From: Punctularia strigosozonata HHB-11173 SS5
Taxonomy: Eukaryota > Basidiomycota > Agaricomycetes > Corticiales > Punctulariaceae
Length of the DNA: 64,000 bases
Direction: 5' to 3'
Assembly (NCBI RefSeq): GCF_000264995.1
Contig: NW_006767438.1
Location: 603,989 to 667,988, forward strand
In this document: one piece after another, positions 9,064 through 22,236 of the stretch
Layout: each line of letters begins with the position of its first letter
How positions within the stretch are numbered: the stretch's first letter is position 1
Translations under genes and position numbers: made by a program
The notes under the pieces: generated by a model
What the model saw: the letters and a program-made list of their open reading frames with translations, nothing else
Told to the model about the DNA's origin: nothing
Database searches by the model: none

Positions 9064-12000
9064 ATGGTCCTCCCAGCTAACGCGCCACTCATCTCGTTCA
9101 CCGACGCCGACTCCCAGGCGCGGGCTGCCGACGCTCGACACGGCGGCGACACTCCCCAAACGTCCACTCACCACTCGAGGACAGGCGCTCCGACCTTGGA
9201 CCACATGAAAACCGTAGTAGCCGCCGAACTTTACCAGCATACCTGCACCGTTTCCACTGAACAGTTCCTAAACCGCATTCTTCGCGTCGACCGGGACGTC
9301 GCTCAGCGTGTCTTGGACCACCTCGTCCTCAAAGAACGCTACCTCAATGAACGCTGGGTAGAGTTCCCGGAACGGATCTCCGCAGAGAGGGAGCTTTACG
9401 AGCCGTTCATCAGTCACGCGAGCGAAATCGGCGCCGTTCTGGAACAACTTGGAGAGACTCCGGAAACGCATGTCGTTTGGACGAATGGCGCGAATCTCGT
9501 TCCGCTTTCCGACAACGAGGCGGCAGCAAGGCTCCGTCCCGATATATTGGTCACACTCAAGGCTCAGCAGGAGCAACAGCAACAGGTTCGTGTCACCGTA
9601 GCATCCTTGGTCTGTTTGATGGGTTTTGCTTACGTGTCATGTGATACCAGCCCCATCCGCATTGGTTACGCGTTCAAGTCCCTGTGGAGGTCAAAAAAGA
9701 CTCGGACGAAGCTACCGTCGCAGACGCCCTTCCTCAACTTTGCAGATATATACGTCTAATCCTCAGCGAGCAGGTCAATCGACGCTTTGTTATCGGACTT
9801 TTATTATGCGGCACAAAACTCACGGTCTGGCTGTGCGATCGGTCTGGCTTAATAGGCACGCAAGCCGTCATCGACATACACAAGGTTGCACCCTTCTCGC
9901 TTCTTTTTCCAATCTTTCCTGACGCAGTCGTGCCCAGGAAGCCCTCTCCTTCGTTCGGATCATCATGTCGATTTCTCACCTGCCACCTGCCCATGTTGGC
10001 TGGGACCCGGATATGAAGCTGCTGCGCAGGGTGAAGGGCTTGGATAACGCGGATGGCGGTGCTGAAGACCAGGAAATAGACGAGGACGATTGGGCGGCGA
10101 TCGAGCCCACGGACCCATCCGTCGTGCCGGCCGACTTCGGAGGCTCGATCTATCGCACACGGTGGCAAATCACCGTACGCAGGCCTGATGGGGCTATTCA
10201 AGTCTTCCGCACTGTGGAACCTCTCAGCCTCTCGCGTTCGGCAGTTATGTGCGGCAGCGGGACTACTGTTTGGGAGGTGCAAGACGTTGACACCAAAGAG
10301 GTAAAGACGCCCGCTCTACCTCTGTTTCTATCCGTATATCTGACTACGGCGACATGGTCAGTTCTTCTCACTCAAGAGGATGTGGCGCATCGCCGGCTCT
10401 CCCTTAGAAGCAGATTTGAGACCCGATCTCCCTGATGATGCCCCTGTGGTCAAAATCTTGTATTCGGTGGATGCTTACGTCGGGGACGCTCTCGACAGCA
10501 CTCTAAGATTGATTCGGCAAGGCGTAGAACCAGACAAGCCCGCGAACATGGGCGATGGCGACAAGTTGAAATCGAAGAAGAGGACGTACGAAGATGTGAA
10601 CGTGAACGATAAAATCGTTCATATCGCCATGGTAGATGATAAGACGCTCGAAATCCTGAACAATCACCGCTCGCCCGACGAGCGCATCCGCACGTACACG
10701 TTGATGGCGACGCGTGGCTTTGCTATCAAGAGATTCAAGACTGTCCCTCAGCTCTTCGATGGAATGCGCGATTCTATCAAAGGTGCGAAGATCTGCCATG
10801 ATACTTACACTTTGGCTGATATGAGTCTCGTCGTTTCGGACGTAGGTCATCGAATGCTGTGGCTCAAGGGTCATCTCCATAGAGATATTAGCCCGGGTAA
10901 CCTCATCATTCCCCAGTCAGATGCCAAGTATGCTGGCTGCGTGATTGACCTTGATCACTCAAGGAAACTGGAGGGGACAGTAGCTACGTATCCGTTTCCA
11001 CAGGCGGATGTTGATGATTGCGCGACCGTCGTTCAACTGGCAAGCATTTACAAGATCAAAGTCTCGCCCACCACTGCGTCAAATCTGATGGCCGGCTTTC
11101 CGAACGCATATGCAGCGGTAGATTTTGTGAGGACCGTACAGGATTTCTTGTCCGACAAGGTACGGGCCCGCTGTCTTACACGTGCTGCAGTCACGACTCA
11201 CGCAATACGAAGCGAAATGTGGAAGGTTTCATACCAACAGTGAGTTTCGGGCGCATGGTCAAATCGAATGTCTTGTTCACAACATACTAGGAATCTTGGC
11301 CCGAGATGGATGACGGTGAAGACTCTTTTGTGCGCACGGTGCGGATCCTACGGCATACCAACAAACCAAGGGCTGACCTCTTTTGTAGGGCACTAAGGCC
11401 TTCATGAGCGCCGAGCTCTTTTCGGGTCAGCGATACTTTCCAAAGATCAAGGACTACAAGTTTCTGATACCGTCGGAGGAGAATGTCAAGCAGACCGTCA
11501 TCCACGATATCGAATCGTTCTTCTGGGTTTTGATCTATCTGTGCCTTACGCGCAAGGGTGACGGCAAGTGGCGCAAGGAACTGTGTGAAGATCCCCCAGA
11601 GGGCGATGTTAAGGCACAACGCCTGCACACCATCGTCTATTGTCTTTTCGACTCCTCCTTAGATCAGGTGCTCCAATACAACAAGAGGCAAGCCTTTGAG
11701 AATCCCTCCAAATTAGTCAAGTTCGTCATTCCTGCCTTTCACCCGGACCTGGCATGCTTTGGAGAGCTCGTACTGGACTGGTGGCGTCTCCTCATTTTCT
11801 CGTATCAGAACTATAACTACTTTACACCCGGAGTCATACACGATCAAGTCCTCAAGCTCTTCGACCGTCACTCGGATGCCATCAAGGCTCAGTTCGCCGC
11901 AAGGATGCCGCCCACCGAGGCCGGTCCGCTTGCTGGCCAAGTGTCATATGCGTCGGGCGAGCACCAGGACGCCGCATTGTCGCAGGAGATCGACGGAAAG

Positions 12001-12147
12001 CTCCATCAAACGAAATTTGAGACTCCTCGGAAACCGCAGACAAAGGCTGCACCGGGTAGTTTTGGTCACCCTATACCGTTCAATCCGACCCCGGACGTCA
12101 AATCCTCGAATCCTGCCTCTAAACGGGCGAAGGTGGGACGGAAATGA
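9064..12147 (+). CDS. FunK1-type protein kinase
   Basis: Seven exons: 9064-9585, 9651-9884, 9938-10300, 10362-11159, 11191-11225, 11291-11315 and 11389-12147 (2736 nt, 911 residues, all phases agree). The N-terminal half has the family block VPVEVKK...LCRYIR, LLLCG and LSHLPPAHVGWDP-type segments. The kinase core has GHLHRDISPGNLII (HRD catalytic loop) and CVIDLDHSRK in place of DFG, then GTKAFMSAEL and HDIESFFWVLIYL, hallmarks of the FunK1 family expanded in mushrooms. The C-terminus ends in a basic SKRAKVGRK that could be a nuclear signal. Exons 5 and 6 are only 35 and 25 nt. Targets of FunK1 kinases are unknown. Confidence 0.9.
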
Positions 12148-13047
12148 CCTTATGGTGCGCATGTCGTCATAACGATTGCCTGTCGATGCTTACTGGAGCT
12201 GTTTCTGCAGCATACTTCATTGCCTTGTCCACGGACCCGCGTCTGCTTTCGTCCCCTCATCGCTATCTTTTCTGCACGTGTCTGCTTTTGTCTCCTCGTC
12301 GCTGTCTTTGAGGCTTCCTCTGTCCACTTCGCCCGTTGTACTGATAGTCTTCCTCGGTTTCCGCTGGCAGCCGACGTGTTGCTCTCCGCCTCAGACGCAC
12401 AACAGACTCTCGGAATTGGACTGAGCTGCATGGCGCGTATTGATGCGCTGCCCCTTGCTGCGCGCGCGACGTTGTGCACCGGCGCGTTCCGAAAGGGTGT
12501 CAAGTGGTGTTTTCAGTCTGATACCGTGGCACGGTGTCCCGCTCGTTGCGTCGCAAGATCATGGATGCAGATCGTAGCCACGTCAATGGCGGAGGAGGTG
12601 GAGAAACATGAGGATGAAAACTCGGAGGCCCTGGGGAACGTCCGTCGACGTGACACCTCTCTGCAATGGAAACAACAAAAAGAAATTTTGCTCGCTTCGT
12701 CGTTGATCTAGGTGCATAATGTACAGTAGTTTCGATGTCACCGTTATGTTTGACCAATCTGCACTTGTTTGGACGACGAACTGCGAGGGAACTGACGCCC
12801 GAGAACGCGTTTGAATCTTTGCGTAGTTGAGGCGTCTTGGCGCAATCATGGGACGACCCTCTACACTCCCGGCTATTCCACGATTATGTCGGATGCAGTC
12901 AGCGGAGGATATACAAGACTTGCGATGTGACCCCCATCACCTCAGGCCTCAGGCTCTAGGTGCGTCAGAGCTTCCTTGCATGCGGCGACAATTTAAGTCG
13001 TACATATACTCTCTGCCGATTTTAAAAATGGCAGCTCCTCGCGCGCG
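12148..13047. other. No gene recognised
   Basis: A 163-codon plus frame (12220-12711) and its antisense frames have no domain resemblance and no splice context. The region separates two genes that end toward each other. Confidence 0.4.
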
Positions 13048-14848
13048 TTATGAGGATCTGCTCCACGTATGGTCCCACTGCACCCTCGGCCTTCGATACG
13101 ACTCGCGTTCGTACGCGCTCCGACTGCGCTCGACCGTCACGTTCCTCTCCACGCGGACGTGCACGTCCAAATCCGCCGCCTCCTTCTCCGGATCGAACTC
13201 CTCGCTCCGATCGTGCGGCGGCACCCGGCCGTCCTCGTCCACCACGGCGAACTCGTCGTCGATGTGCTTCCGCTGGCTCTCGAACTGGGAGCGGAAGGCG
13301 TGGCTGATGGCGGCGACGGTGGTGAGCTTGCGAGTGAAGACGATGCTTTCTGTGAGGCCCGACTCGTCGGAGGCTTCTGTTAAAGGGGTGCAAAGAGGTG
13401 GGGCGGTGAGACACCGCGCAGCCATACAGGACATGTCCGAGACGTACTGCGCAAGCGGAGTATGATACGCTGGCTCATGATCCACGTCATGGCATAGTAA
13501 AGCGATACACTGTAATGCGAGTTAGTTACACTCCGTTGCATTCCGAGGAACACGGTGATGCCTACCCTGCAGACTATACGTAATAATAGATGAGATCGAG
13601 TTGGATTTCAGCAGAACTAGGCGCTAACCTGCAATCCCGAGTTTACCGACTTGTAGAGGATGAGGTTGACCAGGTTGATGGCTGTAGCAGCGTACGCATC
13701 AGCCAGGTACGTTGGTTATATTAAAGAGCTGCCTTACCGGTTAGTAGTACGAAGTACAATAGGCCGTCGTAGAGCATCCTGCAGATCGTATGAGGGCGCT
13801 CCGAGGTGAGGAAGCTGCGAGCGGTATCTTACATCTTGACCAGGTGGGACATACTAGATCGGATATATGAGCACTGCGAGTTAAGGCGCAGAGCGGCATC
13901 TCACGAACCTTCCGGACAAAGACGGCGTCCGATATCGCCACAAGTAGATCGACGAGATCGTCAACGTCACGAAGTCGAACGTCATGCTGAACAGGTTAAA
14001 AACCCATGCCGAAATACCGTGCGTTGCGGATGTCGCGCTGCAGCTATCGTGGGAAGCGAATGAGGAATAGAGCGAGTTGAACGAGATTGCACAACTCACT
14101 TGCGACGACTGGCATCGACCCATGCTACATACGTTGTGTTACAGACATAGCATATGGTCAAGAGCATTGGCTGCTCACGTTTACGGTGGAATGTGTTGGA
14201 GAAGCATTCCATCTAAATTGATATCATGTCACGGAAGGCGACCGGGTCGTGTGGAATAAGACCTACCACTACGCACACTGCAAAGAGTGCCCCGAAGCCA
14301 TAACCTACATATTTATTACGTCTTGAGAGATTGAATGCTCTTATTGCTAGGATAGCTTGCGATATGATTGTTTGGAGGACTGCAGGGAACAACTATCAGC
14401 CGGATATGGCAGGAATAATTATCGGATGTCACACCTTTAAAGATTGGGGCAAGGAGATAATAGCGTCGGCAAGACTCTTGCGTGAAGTTGTTAGCGAAGA
14501 AGCCGTAATTGCTGACGACGAGCACCGCGATGCTGACATAGCGGATCGCGACGAAGCAGCAGCATGCTAAGCTAAAGGTAAGGCGCATGAGTGGTTCGGT
14601 ATCGAATCGCCACGTTGAAATCACGACTCACCTGGGCCGAAGGATCGACTTCTGCGCGCGGTAGAACCGCCACTCAGCCGGCAGAGTCTGAAGGTAGCTG
14701 TATAAACGCGGATGACCCCGGTCAGCTTGCGCTGTGAGACCCTTAGCGGGGGACCGAAAGCTGACTCGTAAAGAGCGATGCTGAGCGACGCTACGCGCAA
14801 GAACTCCTCATTGCGGCTGGTCACTTCCACCAGGTTAACGTCGGCCAT
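13048..14848 (-). CDS. DUF6533-type multi-pass membrane protein
   Basis: Start ATG at 14848-14846; exon 1 is 14848-14766. Further exons were traced through YLQTLPAEWRFYRAQKS (about 14690), then IRYVSIAVLVVSNYGFF, VLQTIISQAILAIRAFNLSR (about 14390), SMTFDFVTLTISSIYL (about 13970), MLYDGLLYFVLL, NLVNLILYKSVNSGLQ and MTWIMSQRIILRLR, then a cytosolic tail from EASDESGLTES to WSRSS and the stop at 13048. The N-terminal SLSIALYD.YLQTLPAEW segment is the DUF6533 signature. The tail is acidic and charged, about 110 residues. Such proteins are 7-helix membrane proteins of unknown ligand; receptor-like function is inference. The intron before the tail starts GTACGT and ends TTTAACAG; skipping it would end the protein early. 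Confidence 0.75.
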
Positions 14849-15277
14849 GAACAGGGCGGGGGAGGCGAAGGGTTCATAGGGGCGTGGTGCACGGTCGCGA
14901 TTTGTTTTTAAATGTCGGAAAGTCGGACCAATATGCGAGGGCACGCAGGCTATGTGAGTCACGGTTGGACACATTTAGGCGTGAAAACCCCATTGACTTG
15001 CGCTCGGCGTGAGAGGCCCACCGACATACGCGCGTGAGCACGCAAGGTTTGGTCGGCTGCAGCCCATTTACGTCGGAGTTTGCCGACTCCAAGTTTGATA
15101 GCGCGGTCATTCATCAATCCTCCGACTGATCGTCTTCCCTCCGTCCTGCGCGAAAAGCGACACCCAGCAGGAGAGCAGGACACTGCGTCTTCTTCGATAT
15201 GTTGCCCTACATCTACATTGCCGTATCCGAAATATGATACATTTTTCGTTCTAGCTTTTAGGGGTTGGCCCCTTTGA
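14849..15277. other. No gene recognised between the DUF6533 and LYS2 genes
   Basis: Both neighbours are on the minus strand. This stretch must hold the promoter of the DUF6533 gene and the 3' end of LYS2. No clear TATA box or terminator signal was seen. Confidence 0.4.
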
Positions 15278-18200
15278 TTACGCCCCACTACGTCCGACCG
15301 CTCTCACTTCGCCCGATCGATCGAGCGCCGGCAGCGGCACCTGAGCGTCCCGCGACGACGGCGCAGGCAGGAACCCCGCCTCGACCAGCCAAGCGACGTA
15401 CTTGCCCATCAATTCGATCGACACCGTCATATTCGGCTCGCTCCCGTGATTTCCCAAGAGCCTGACCATGTTCGCGTCGTTCAGCTCCGGGGCCTTCGTG
15501 CTCGTCGGCAGATCGTCGAGCACAAAATGCAGCAGCGGGAAGAGCGCGTTGTCCTGGACATCCATGACGTGCTGCTCGAGCTTGCGCCGCCAGACCACGT
15601 ATTCACACGGCGCGGTGCCGTAGCCGTACCGCGCCAAAGAGGAGAGGATGTCGTTGAAGGTCGGCGTCGGCCGCGCGGTGACGTGCAGCACGGTCATGCC
15701 CGGATCCTCCAGCGGCGAAACGGCCGCGAGCGCGGTACCGCGCGCGACGTGGTCCACAGGGACCATGTTGACGGTGTTGTTGATGTCGGGGACAAGGCCG
15801 AGCTGCACGCATCCCTTGACCAAACGCCAGATGAAGTCGTCCGTATTCGTCACTATGCCGCGCCACCATCAAGGGCCGTCAGCGCCGTGCGGGGGAAAGT
15901 CTGAAGAAGTGAGCGCTTACCGGCGGTTCGGGAATCTCCCACGACGTAGCCAGGCCGCACGATGTGCCCCTTCAGCCCGCGCCTGCCCGCCTCGAACAGC
16001 AGCTTTTCGGATACCCACTTGCTCTGCCCGTAGCCTGTCTTAAGCGAGGACCGCGCGCCCTCCAAGTCGTCGTCTTCCGGCACACCGCGCTGCCCGTCGG
16101 GGTTGCCAGATAGAGAGTCGGACAAGCGAACGTAGTGCTCGACGTCGATGGCCGAGGTCGACGAGACGAACACGAGAGATTTCGGCTTCCCAGTGGCGGC
16201 GAGGTCCACGGCCGTGAGCGTGCCCAGTACGTTGGGCGAGCGCAGTTTCTCGTAGGGGTAAACCCAGTGCACCTTCCACAGCCATAAGCACCCGCATCCC
16301 GGAATACCACAAGAATATTCTTACCAGAGCCCCGTTATGAAGGACCACATCAGCCTCTGCGGCCGCTCGCTCCCATGCCGCCTGGTCGAGCCCGAGCCTT
16401 TCCTGGCCCAAATCTCCGATAGCGACGCTCAGCCTTCCAGACGTGACCCACGCCTCGTCCCAAACACCGCGATCGGTTGATAGCTCCCTCAACCGCGCCA
16501 GCGCCTTCTCTTCGCTCGACGCGCGAATCAAGCATATCACCTTTTGCACCTGGTCGTGGCGTCTAAGCAAATCCGCGAGGATGAACGCGCCCAGAAAGCC
16601 GGTGGCGCCGGTGAGGAACGCCGTCAGCGGTTTCGTGCCAAAATCAGGCGGAAGCGGCGCATAGGACGCGCGTAGCTTGGACAGGAGCGTGTCGTAGTCC
16701 TTCCCGTACTCCAGCGCAGACGAACTCGCCGGCTTCGCGGGCACAGCACCGGGCACCGCCAACTGAGAGGAAGACGGCTGCTGCTGACGCTGGCCGTTGT
16801 CCCTGTACGCAAAGGCCAGATCCGAGTTCCTCAGCGCGTCGACCTCGGCCGCGAGCCCGCCGATCGTCGGCTGATCGAACACGAGCCCGAGCGGCGCGTT
16901 CACGACGAACGTCTTGCGAATCTCGAAAATGAGCCGGGTCGCGAGGATCGAGTGCCCGCCGAGGTCGAAGAAGTTCTCGTCGAGCGGGATCGGCGACGGC
17001 GCGTTGGGTAGGATGCGCGCCCAGATGGCTTGCATCGCCTGCTCGGTCGGCGTGGCCTCGCGGGTGGGGCCCTTGGGTCGCTCCGCCGTGGCCGCCTGTG
17101 CGGTATCCGGGAACGGAAGGGCGGGTTTGTCGATCTTCCCGTTCGGGTTGAGCGGCATGCGCTTCAACGGGACGAACACTAGCACAGTTGTGATGAGTGT
17201 ATCGTACTCCGATGACAACCGAGCAAAACGTACGGGTAGGCACGCTATAACTCGGCAGCTTCTTCTTCAGATGCTCCCTGATATCCCTGATTAACCGCCT
17301 GTATCGCCTCATCCCTCTCACGAGCCCTCGCTCATCCTCGCTTTCCGGCACGTCGCTCTCGTACTCGCCAAGACCGGCCCCCTCGAGCGGGACAAAGTAG
17401 CTGACCAAGATCTTCTCCTCGTCTTTGTCCCTCCGCACGAGCGTCACGTTCTCCCTCACGAGCGGGTGCTGGCTCAGATGCGTATCTATCTCGCCGAGCT
17501 CGATCCTGAACCCGCGTATCTTGACCTGGTCGTCCGCCCTGCCCGTGCACTCCACGATCCCGTCGGGGAGGTACCGCCCGAGGTCTCCCGAGCGGTACAT
17601 CCTATCCCGCACGCCCTTCCAGTACTTCGCCTCAGGGCCGGGCTCGCCCCCACCCGGCGGATGCGATATCGTGTCCTCCGGCGGCGGCGCGCCGTCCGCG
17701 AACCAGTTCCCCACAAACTTCTCCGCGGTCGCCTGCGGATCGGAGTACCCCTCCGCGAGCCCGCCCGAGCGCACGTATATCTCGCCGACCTCGCCCACCG
17801 CACATAACACGTTCCTGTCCGTCCTGTTCACGACGAGCAGCTGCACGTCGACCATCCCCTCCCCGGCGGGCATCACGTCCTTCTGCGTCGCGAGGAACGT
17901 CGCGTCCTCGGCCACGCTCGGGATGGCGAAATACGACACCGCGCGCTGCGTCTCCGTCGTGCCGTACATGTTCACGATCCGCACGTTCGCGGCCAGCGCC
18001 TGGAGACGCAGGCAGTCCCGCTTCGTGAGCACGTCGCCGACGAAGAAGGCGTTCAGGAGGGACGGGATCTGCCGCGTCGCCTGCGCGGAGAGCAGCTGGC
18101 CCATGGCCGGCGTCAGGTGCGTCACCGTGACGCCGCTGTCGGCCATCCACTCCGCGAGCCGGCCGGGCGTGCCGATGTCGTCCGCCGTCGGGACGTGCAG

Positions 18201-19940
18201 CTCGGCGCCGAAGAACAGCGGGGTGAACACTGGCGGGGGAGCGGAAAAGAAACGAATCAGCGTGACATTCGACGCGGGGGGTTCAACCAAACCGATTGGG
18301 AGTGGGAGACTAACTGTCGCGCTGGATGGGATCGTGCGCGATCCCGCTCAGCATGGTAAACTTCGAGTGCTCGCCGAGCCCGAACCGCTCGCCCATCCAC
18401 GGGAAAAAGTGCGTGAGGCTGTAATGCCGGCCCTTGACGCCCTTGGGAATGCCCGTGCTTCCGCTCGTGAACGAGAGCGTGGCGACACTGTCCAGGCCGA
18501 GCACGATCCCGGGGTCGGTCGTCCCTAGCTCCCGTTGAGGGGCAAGGGCATCGTCGGCGTCGCCCAGGGACCCGCCGAGAACGGTCCCGTCCGCGAGAAG
18601 CTCGAGCGCGGGCACCTCGACGCGGATCTGCAACTCGGTGGAGATGAAGTCGCGCACGGACGGGCTGATGGTGCCGGCGCCTTTGAGCACGACAAGACCG
18701 CGAGGGGCGGCCACACGGAGGTAGATGGTCTGGCGAGAAGGCGGGTAGGCGGGATCTGGAATGGTCACGGTAGGTCGTCAGAACGAATGTATGCGTATAT
18801 ATGCGCCCATACGAGAAACGTACCGATGACCGAGAACGTGGCGCCGACTTTGAGGATGGCCATGACGGCGATGACCATCTCCACGCTCCTGTACGCGTAC
18901 ACCATCACGACCTCCTCGCGCTGCACGCCGCCCTTGATGAGATGGTGCGCGAGCACGTTCGACGCGCGCCAGATCTGGCCGTACGTGTACGACCTCCGCT
19001 CCTGGCGCACGTCGAGGCTCGGCGCGGCGTAGCTCTGGATCACGCAGGGCCGGTCGGGGAAGGCGCGCGCGTTGCGAGAGAAGACGTCGGGGATGGCGCC
19101 TTTGAAGTCGCACCAGTGGAGGTCGCCCGTGGGGTCGGGCAGGCGCGCGCGCTGGGACGAGGTGAGGAGCGGAACGGCGCCGACGGGCGCGAGCGGGTTC
19201 GCGGCGGCCTTGCGGAGGAGGGTGGAGAGCTGCTCGACAACGTAGGCGATGCGGACGGGGGAGAAGAGGAGAGAGTTGTAGAGAATGCGGAGGCTGATTT
19301 TGGGCGCGAGCGAGTGGTGGGTGGAGGCAGGGGGCCGCATGACGAAGATGGTGAGGTCAGAGGTGAGGCTCGTCGAGCGCACAAAGTGGTCCTTCTCGTC
19401 CGTCTCGTCGAAGAAGCGCACGCGGAAGAGCGGGCGCGTGCTGTCATCTCCTGTGCCCGATCCTGAGGCCTTGCCGAGCGCGCGGAGGATGTCGTCGTAC
19501 GGTACAAGATCGGCTTCGGCCTCGGCTTCTGCTTGCTGAACCTTGCGCACGACGGCCCAGAAGGGATCGGTAGGGTCGACGCCTAATCGGAGGAGGAGCG
19601 GGTCGCGTGAGGAGGCGGAGGAGGAGGCAATGACGAGGTCGGTGTCGCCCGTGTAGCGGTGGAGGAGGACGGAGAAGGCGGCCAGGAGGAGATGGAAGGC
19701 GGAGGGCGTGTTGGGAGCGGAGGTGGAGGTGCCCTCGCCGTCGTCCGCATCGTCGTCTTCGTTCTCGGTGAAGACGGTGAGCTTGAGGAGGCTGCGCGAG
19801 GTCTGCTCGGGGAGCTCGGCGGCGTGAACGGCCTCGACGACGCGCTGGCCGTCGGATGGCCGTGGATAGTCCGTCGGGAGCGCGATCGCGGGCAGATTTT
19901 GGAGGCGGGCGACGACCCGGGCGAGTTTTTCGCTCGTCAT
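15278..19940 (-). CDS. LYS2: L-2-aminoadipate reductase (large subunit), lysine biosynthesis
   Basis: Six exons: 19940-18824, 18755-18315, 18229-17234, 17178-16325, 16272-15921 and 15852-15278 (4335 nt, 1444 residues, frame kept throughout). Domain order is adenylation, carrier, reductase. Adenylation motifs include [47 protein letters not shown] and [11 protein letters not shown]. The carrier site is [14 protein letters not shown] with the phosphopantetheine serine. The reductase has GATGFLGAF (NADPH binding) and YGQSKW (Tyr/Lys of the SDR fold). [17 protein letters not shown] is typical of aminoadipate reductases and separates this from other NRPS-like enzymes. It reduces alpha-aminoadipate to its semialdehyde and needs a phosphopantetheinyl transferase (LYS5), not seen here. 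It looks intact. Confidence 0.95.
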
Positions 19941-20399
19941 TTTGCTGGTTTTGCGTATCTAGCCTGCAACGCGGCGTGAACGGCCAGAGTGCGAAGGCAA
20001 GCCTGGTTTTTCCCCTGTGCGGGCGAAGAGCCGGCAAGGAAATTTGGACGAGGGGGAGAGCAGGGGCCGGTGCTAATCATCGCGAATCGAGTCGAAGATG
20101 AAAAAGGCCGACGCAAAGCCGATCCGTCGCAGTACCGAGCGCCTTCACTTCGACCTCCACCTTCATCTCGTCTTCAGCTCTTGCATCCTTCATGTTGCCC
20201 CTTGTTGTCGCCGGGACAGATATGCTCTGACTGACGCATCTCTCCGGCTTGATCTATAACGGCGTCGCCACCACATACTCACGTCAGTCCACCAGCGCTC
20301 GCACGGAACGCTACAAACGTCGTCGTTGGGATGAGAGGCTTCAAAAGGCCATAATATGTGTACTCTCAAGGATGCCCAGCAGACCGCCCCACGAACGAG
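19941..20399. promoter_or_regulatory. Divergent intergenic region, LYS2 / peptide 1
   Basis: Holds the 5' regions of LYS2 (minus) and the first cysteine-rich peptide gene (plus). No clear TATA box was seen for either. No Lys14- or Gcn4-like site was recognised with confidence. Confidence 0.35.
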
Positions 20400-20579
20400 A
20401 TGCACCTGAACTTCTCCACCCTTATCATGTTTCTCTTCATCGTGGGCGCGCCCTCTCTCGCCCACCTTATGGTTAGCAAATCCGACGCAGGCGACCTCCC
20501 TATTAGGACAGACTGTTGTCTACCGATCTGCCACCTGCAGGGCCCCGAACACTCTCCAGCGCAGTGCCTGTGCTGCTAA
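20400..20579 (+). CDS. Small secreted cysteine-rich peptide 1 (CC-C-C-CC)
   Basis: A 59-residue intronless frame. The N-terminus (MHLNFSTLIMFLFIVGAPSLA) is a clear signal peptide with likely cleavage after Ala21. The mature part is about 38 residues with exactly six cysteines, all near the C-terminus, in the order CC-x3-C-x11-C-x-CC, and the last residue is Cys. The same arrangement recurs at 22237-22461 and 23079-23249, while the other residues hardly match. I chose ATG 20400 over the longer frame starting upstream because it begins directly at the signal peptide. Function unknown; secreted effector, signal or antimicrobial roles are possible and untested. Confidence 0.75.
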   Translation: MHLNFSTLIMFLFIVGAPSLAHLMVSKSDAGDLPIRTDCCLPICHLQGPEHSPAQCLCC

Positions 20580-22236
20580 CCCGACGAATGCGAGCGCTAA
20601 GGTACGGCCATCTACCTTCTTCATCCTATCAGATGGCTGACGGACCTAAGCAGGGCATCCGGGCGGTGTAGTTCGGTACTCGGTGTGCCTACAAGACCCG
20701 GGCGATACCATTGTGATGAACGTAGATCCCCGCATCATCAACAACGTGCTGCACCTCATTCCATCTCGTACAGTGCCGGCTTGGCTATATCCGCGCCGCA
20801 CTTATGCCTATATACCGTTGTTATCCAAAGAGCTATGATAAATCGCTGTTCCGTCCTATCCCCGACCTTGCCCGTAGGTCGTATGAATACGCGAGTGTTG
20901 CTATCAACATCTCAGGCTGCGCCGCACACGTCAAGCTGCGTCAGCCGTGCTCGATGGCACAGCCCGGCAGCGTCCTCGATATGTTCCACCGTCAAGAGGC
21001 TCATACGCCTGTCGCAGATGCACGATTCATACCGACCGGATCATCGCAACGCCCACTCAACCACGGGCCCTGTCTCCTCTATCGCCGCCCGAAGGCAAAC
21101 CGGCTGCCAAATCCACCTCACTCGAATAGGGTGGCGTGTTGCTAATCCAATCACGGGTCGCATAAAACCAAGCCTCCGTCTCCGCACGACATCGAGAGCG
21201 CTGAATCCCAAACGCAGGAGAATAGACAGGATGGCTGCGGGTCCGTGACAGCGCTATTGGACACGGCGGTGCCCGAACACTTTGGGGGATAGGTTACATT
21301 ATTGCGATACATTTCTCGCAGCCGGGACCGAAGCAATGTCGTCCCGATTCTACAACCTGAATGCGCCACACACTCAGGCGTACACTCCATGACCTTCATC
21401 CCGCAACTCAAAGGACACTGTCATCATGCAGGCTCTCCGAAGTGCCTCGTGCCATCCTGTGGCGCACTTGGGAGTCACCACGCCTACCTTCTGCTTCCAC
21501 GCTTCCCTCTCCAGCGCAGGTCCCATGACCTCGGAAATAGGCCACGCTATCCCTTCGCCAAGGCAACGCCCGTATTCGCTCGCTCATTCTGTCGGGCGGT
21601 ATCACCATGAGCGGATACGCCGCGACTCCAGACCACTCTAGTGTGTGATGTGCGTACGCATCATTTGTCGATGCTCTCATGCACGTAGAGCGCCGAACCG
21701 CGCCTGCCCTCGGCGCGACGGTATAAACGCTGCCGCGCGCGGCCTGCTTACTGCCCACCACAAAGGCTAAGCACGATCCAGCCATGCTGTTATCAGTCTA
21801 CCGCTGGAGACCGCCGCGGAAGATAAGTTTTGTCCTAGATCCATTTCGTGCCCAAGAACCCTCAACGTTATTGCATCGCTCGCTCTTTCGCCGTCCTATC
21901 GAGCAGCCACCGGTGTCGTGTATCGGTCCACTTGCCCAGATACCGGCGCCCACCCGATACGGGAACCGACCCTGAGACGTTTCGCCATATTCACCCATGT
22001 CCGCCTGCCCACAGTCATTATACCCACCGCCCAGGGAACTGACGCACGGATCCGCTTCTTCGTGCCTCCTCCCCGCCCCGCTTCCTCGGACGGACGGATA
22101 CGTAGGAAGGCAACGCTCGGGCTTCGCCTCGCACGGCGTTCTGAATCACGAGCAGAAAATAGCTTTTGGCTTTAAGAGAACGCGCTCGACCCTATCGATA
22201 TCTGCCACTCGCGCTCATCCGTGCACTCCGGTCATC
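20580..22236. other. Intergenic region between peptides 1 and 2
   Basis: Only chance-like frames are seen. One plus frame (20804-21145) ends in CC but lacks a signal peptide and the CxCC ending, so I do not count it as a family member. A TTTAAGA about 65 bp before the ATG of peptide 2 (about 22171) is a weak TATA candidate. Confidence 0.4.

Noticed and set aside
12220-12711. A 163-codon plus frame
   Set aside because: Overlaps antisense frames of similar length and lacks any family resemblance.
15278-19940. A secondary-metabolite NRPS-like gene (A-T-R) heading a biosynthetic cluster
   Set aside because: The [17 protein letters not shown] block and overall layout are those of LYS2 aminoadipate reductase, a primary-metabolism enzyme, and no tailoring genes surround it.
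18117-19979. Long plus-strand frames across the LYS2 locus
   Set aside because: They are antisense shadows of the GC-rich LYS2 coding sequence.
20804-21145. A fourth member of the cysteine-rich peptide family (frame ending in CC)
   Set aside because: No signal peptide and no CxCC ending; only the last two residues match by chance.
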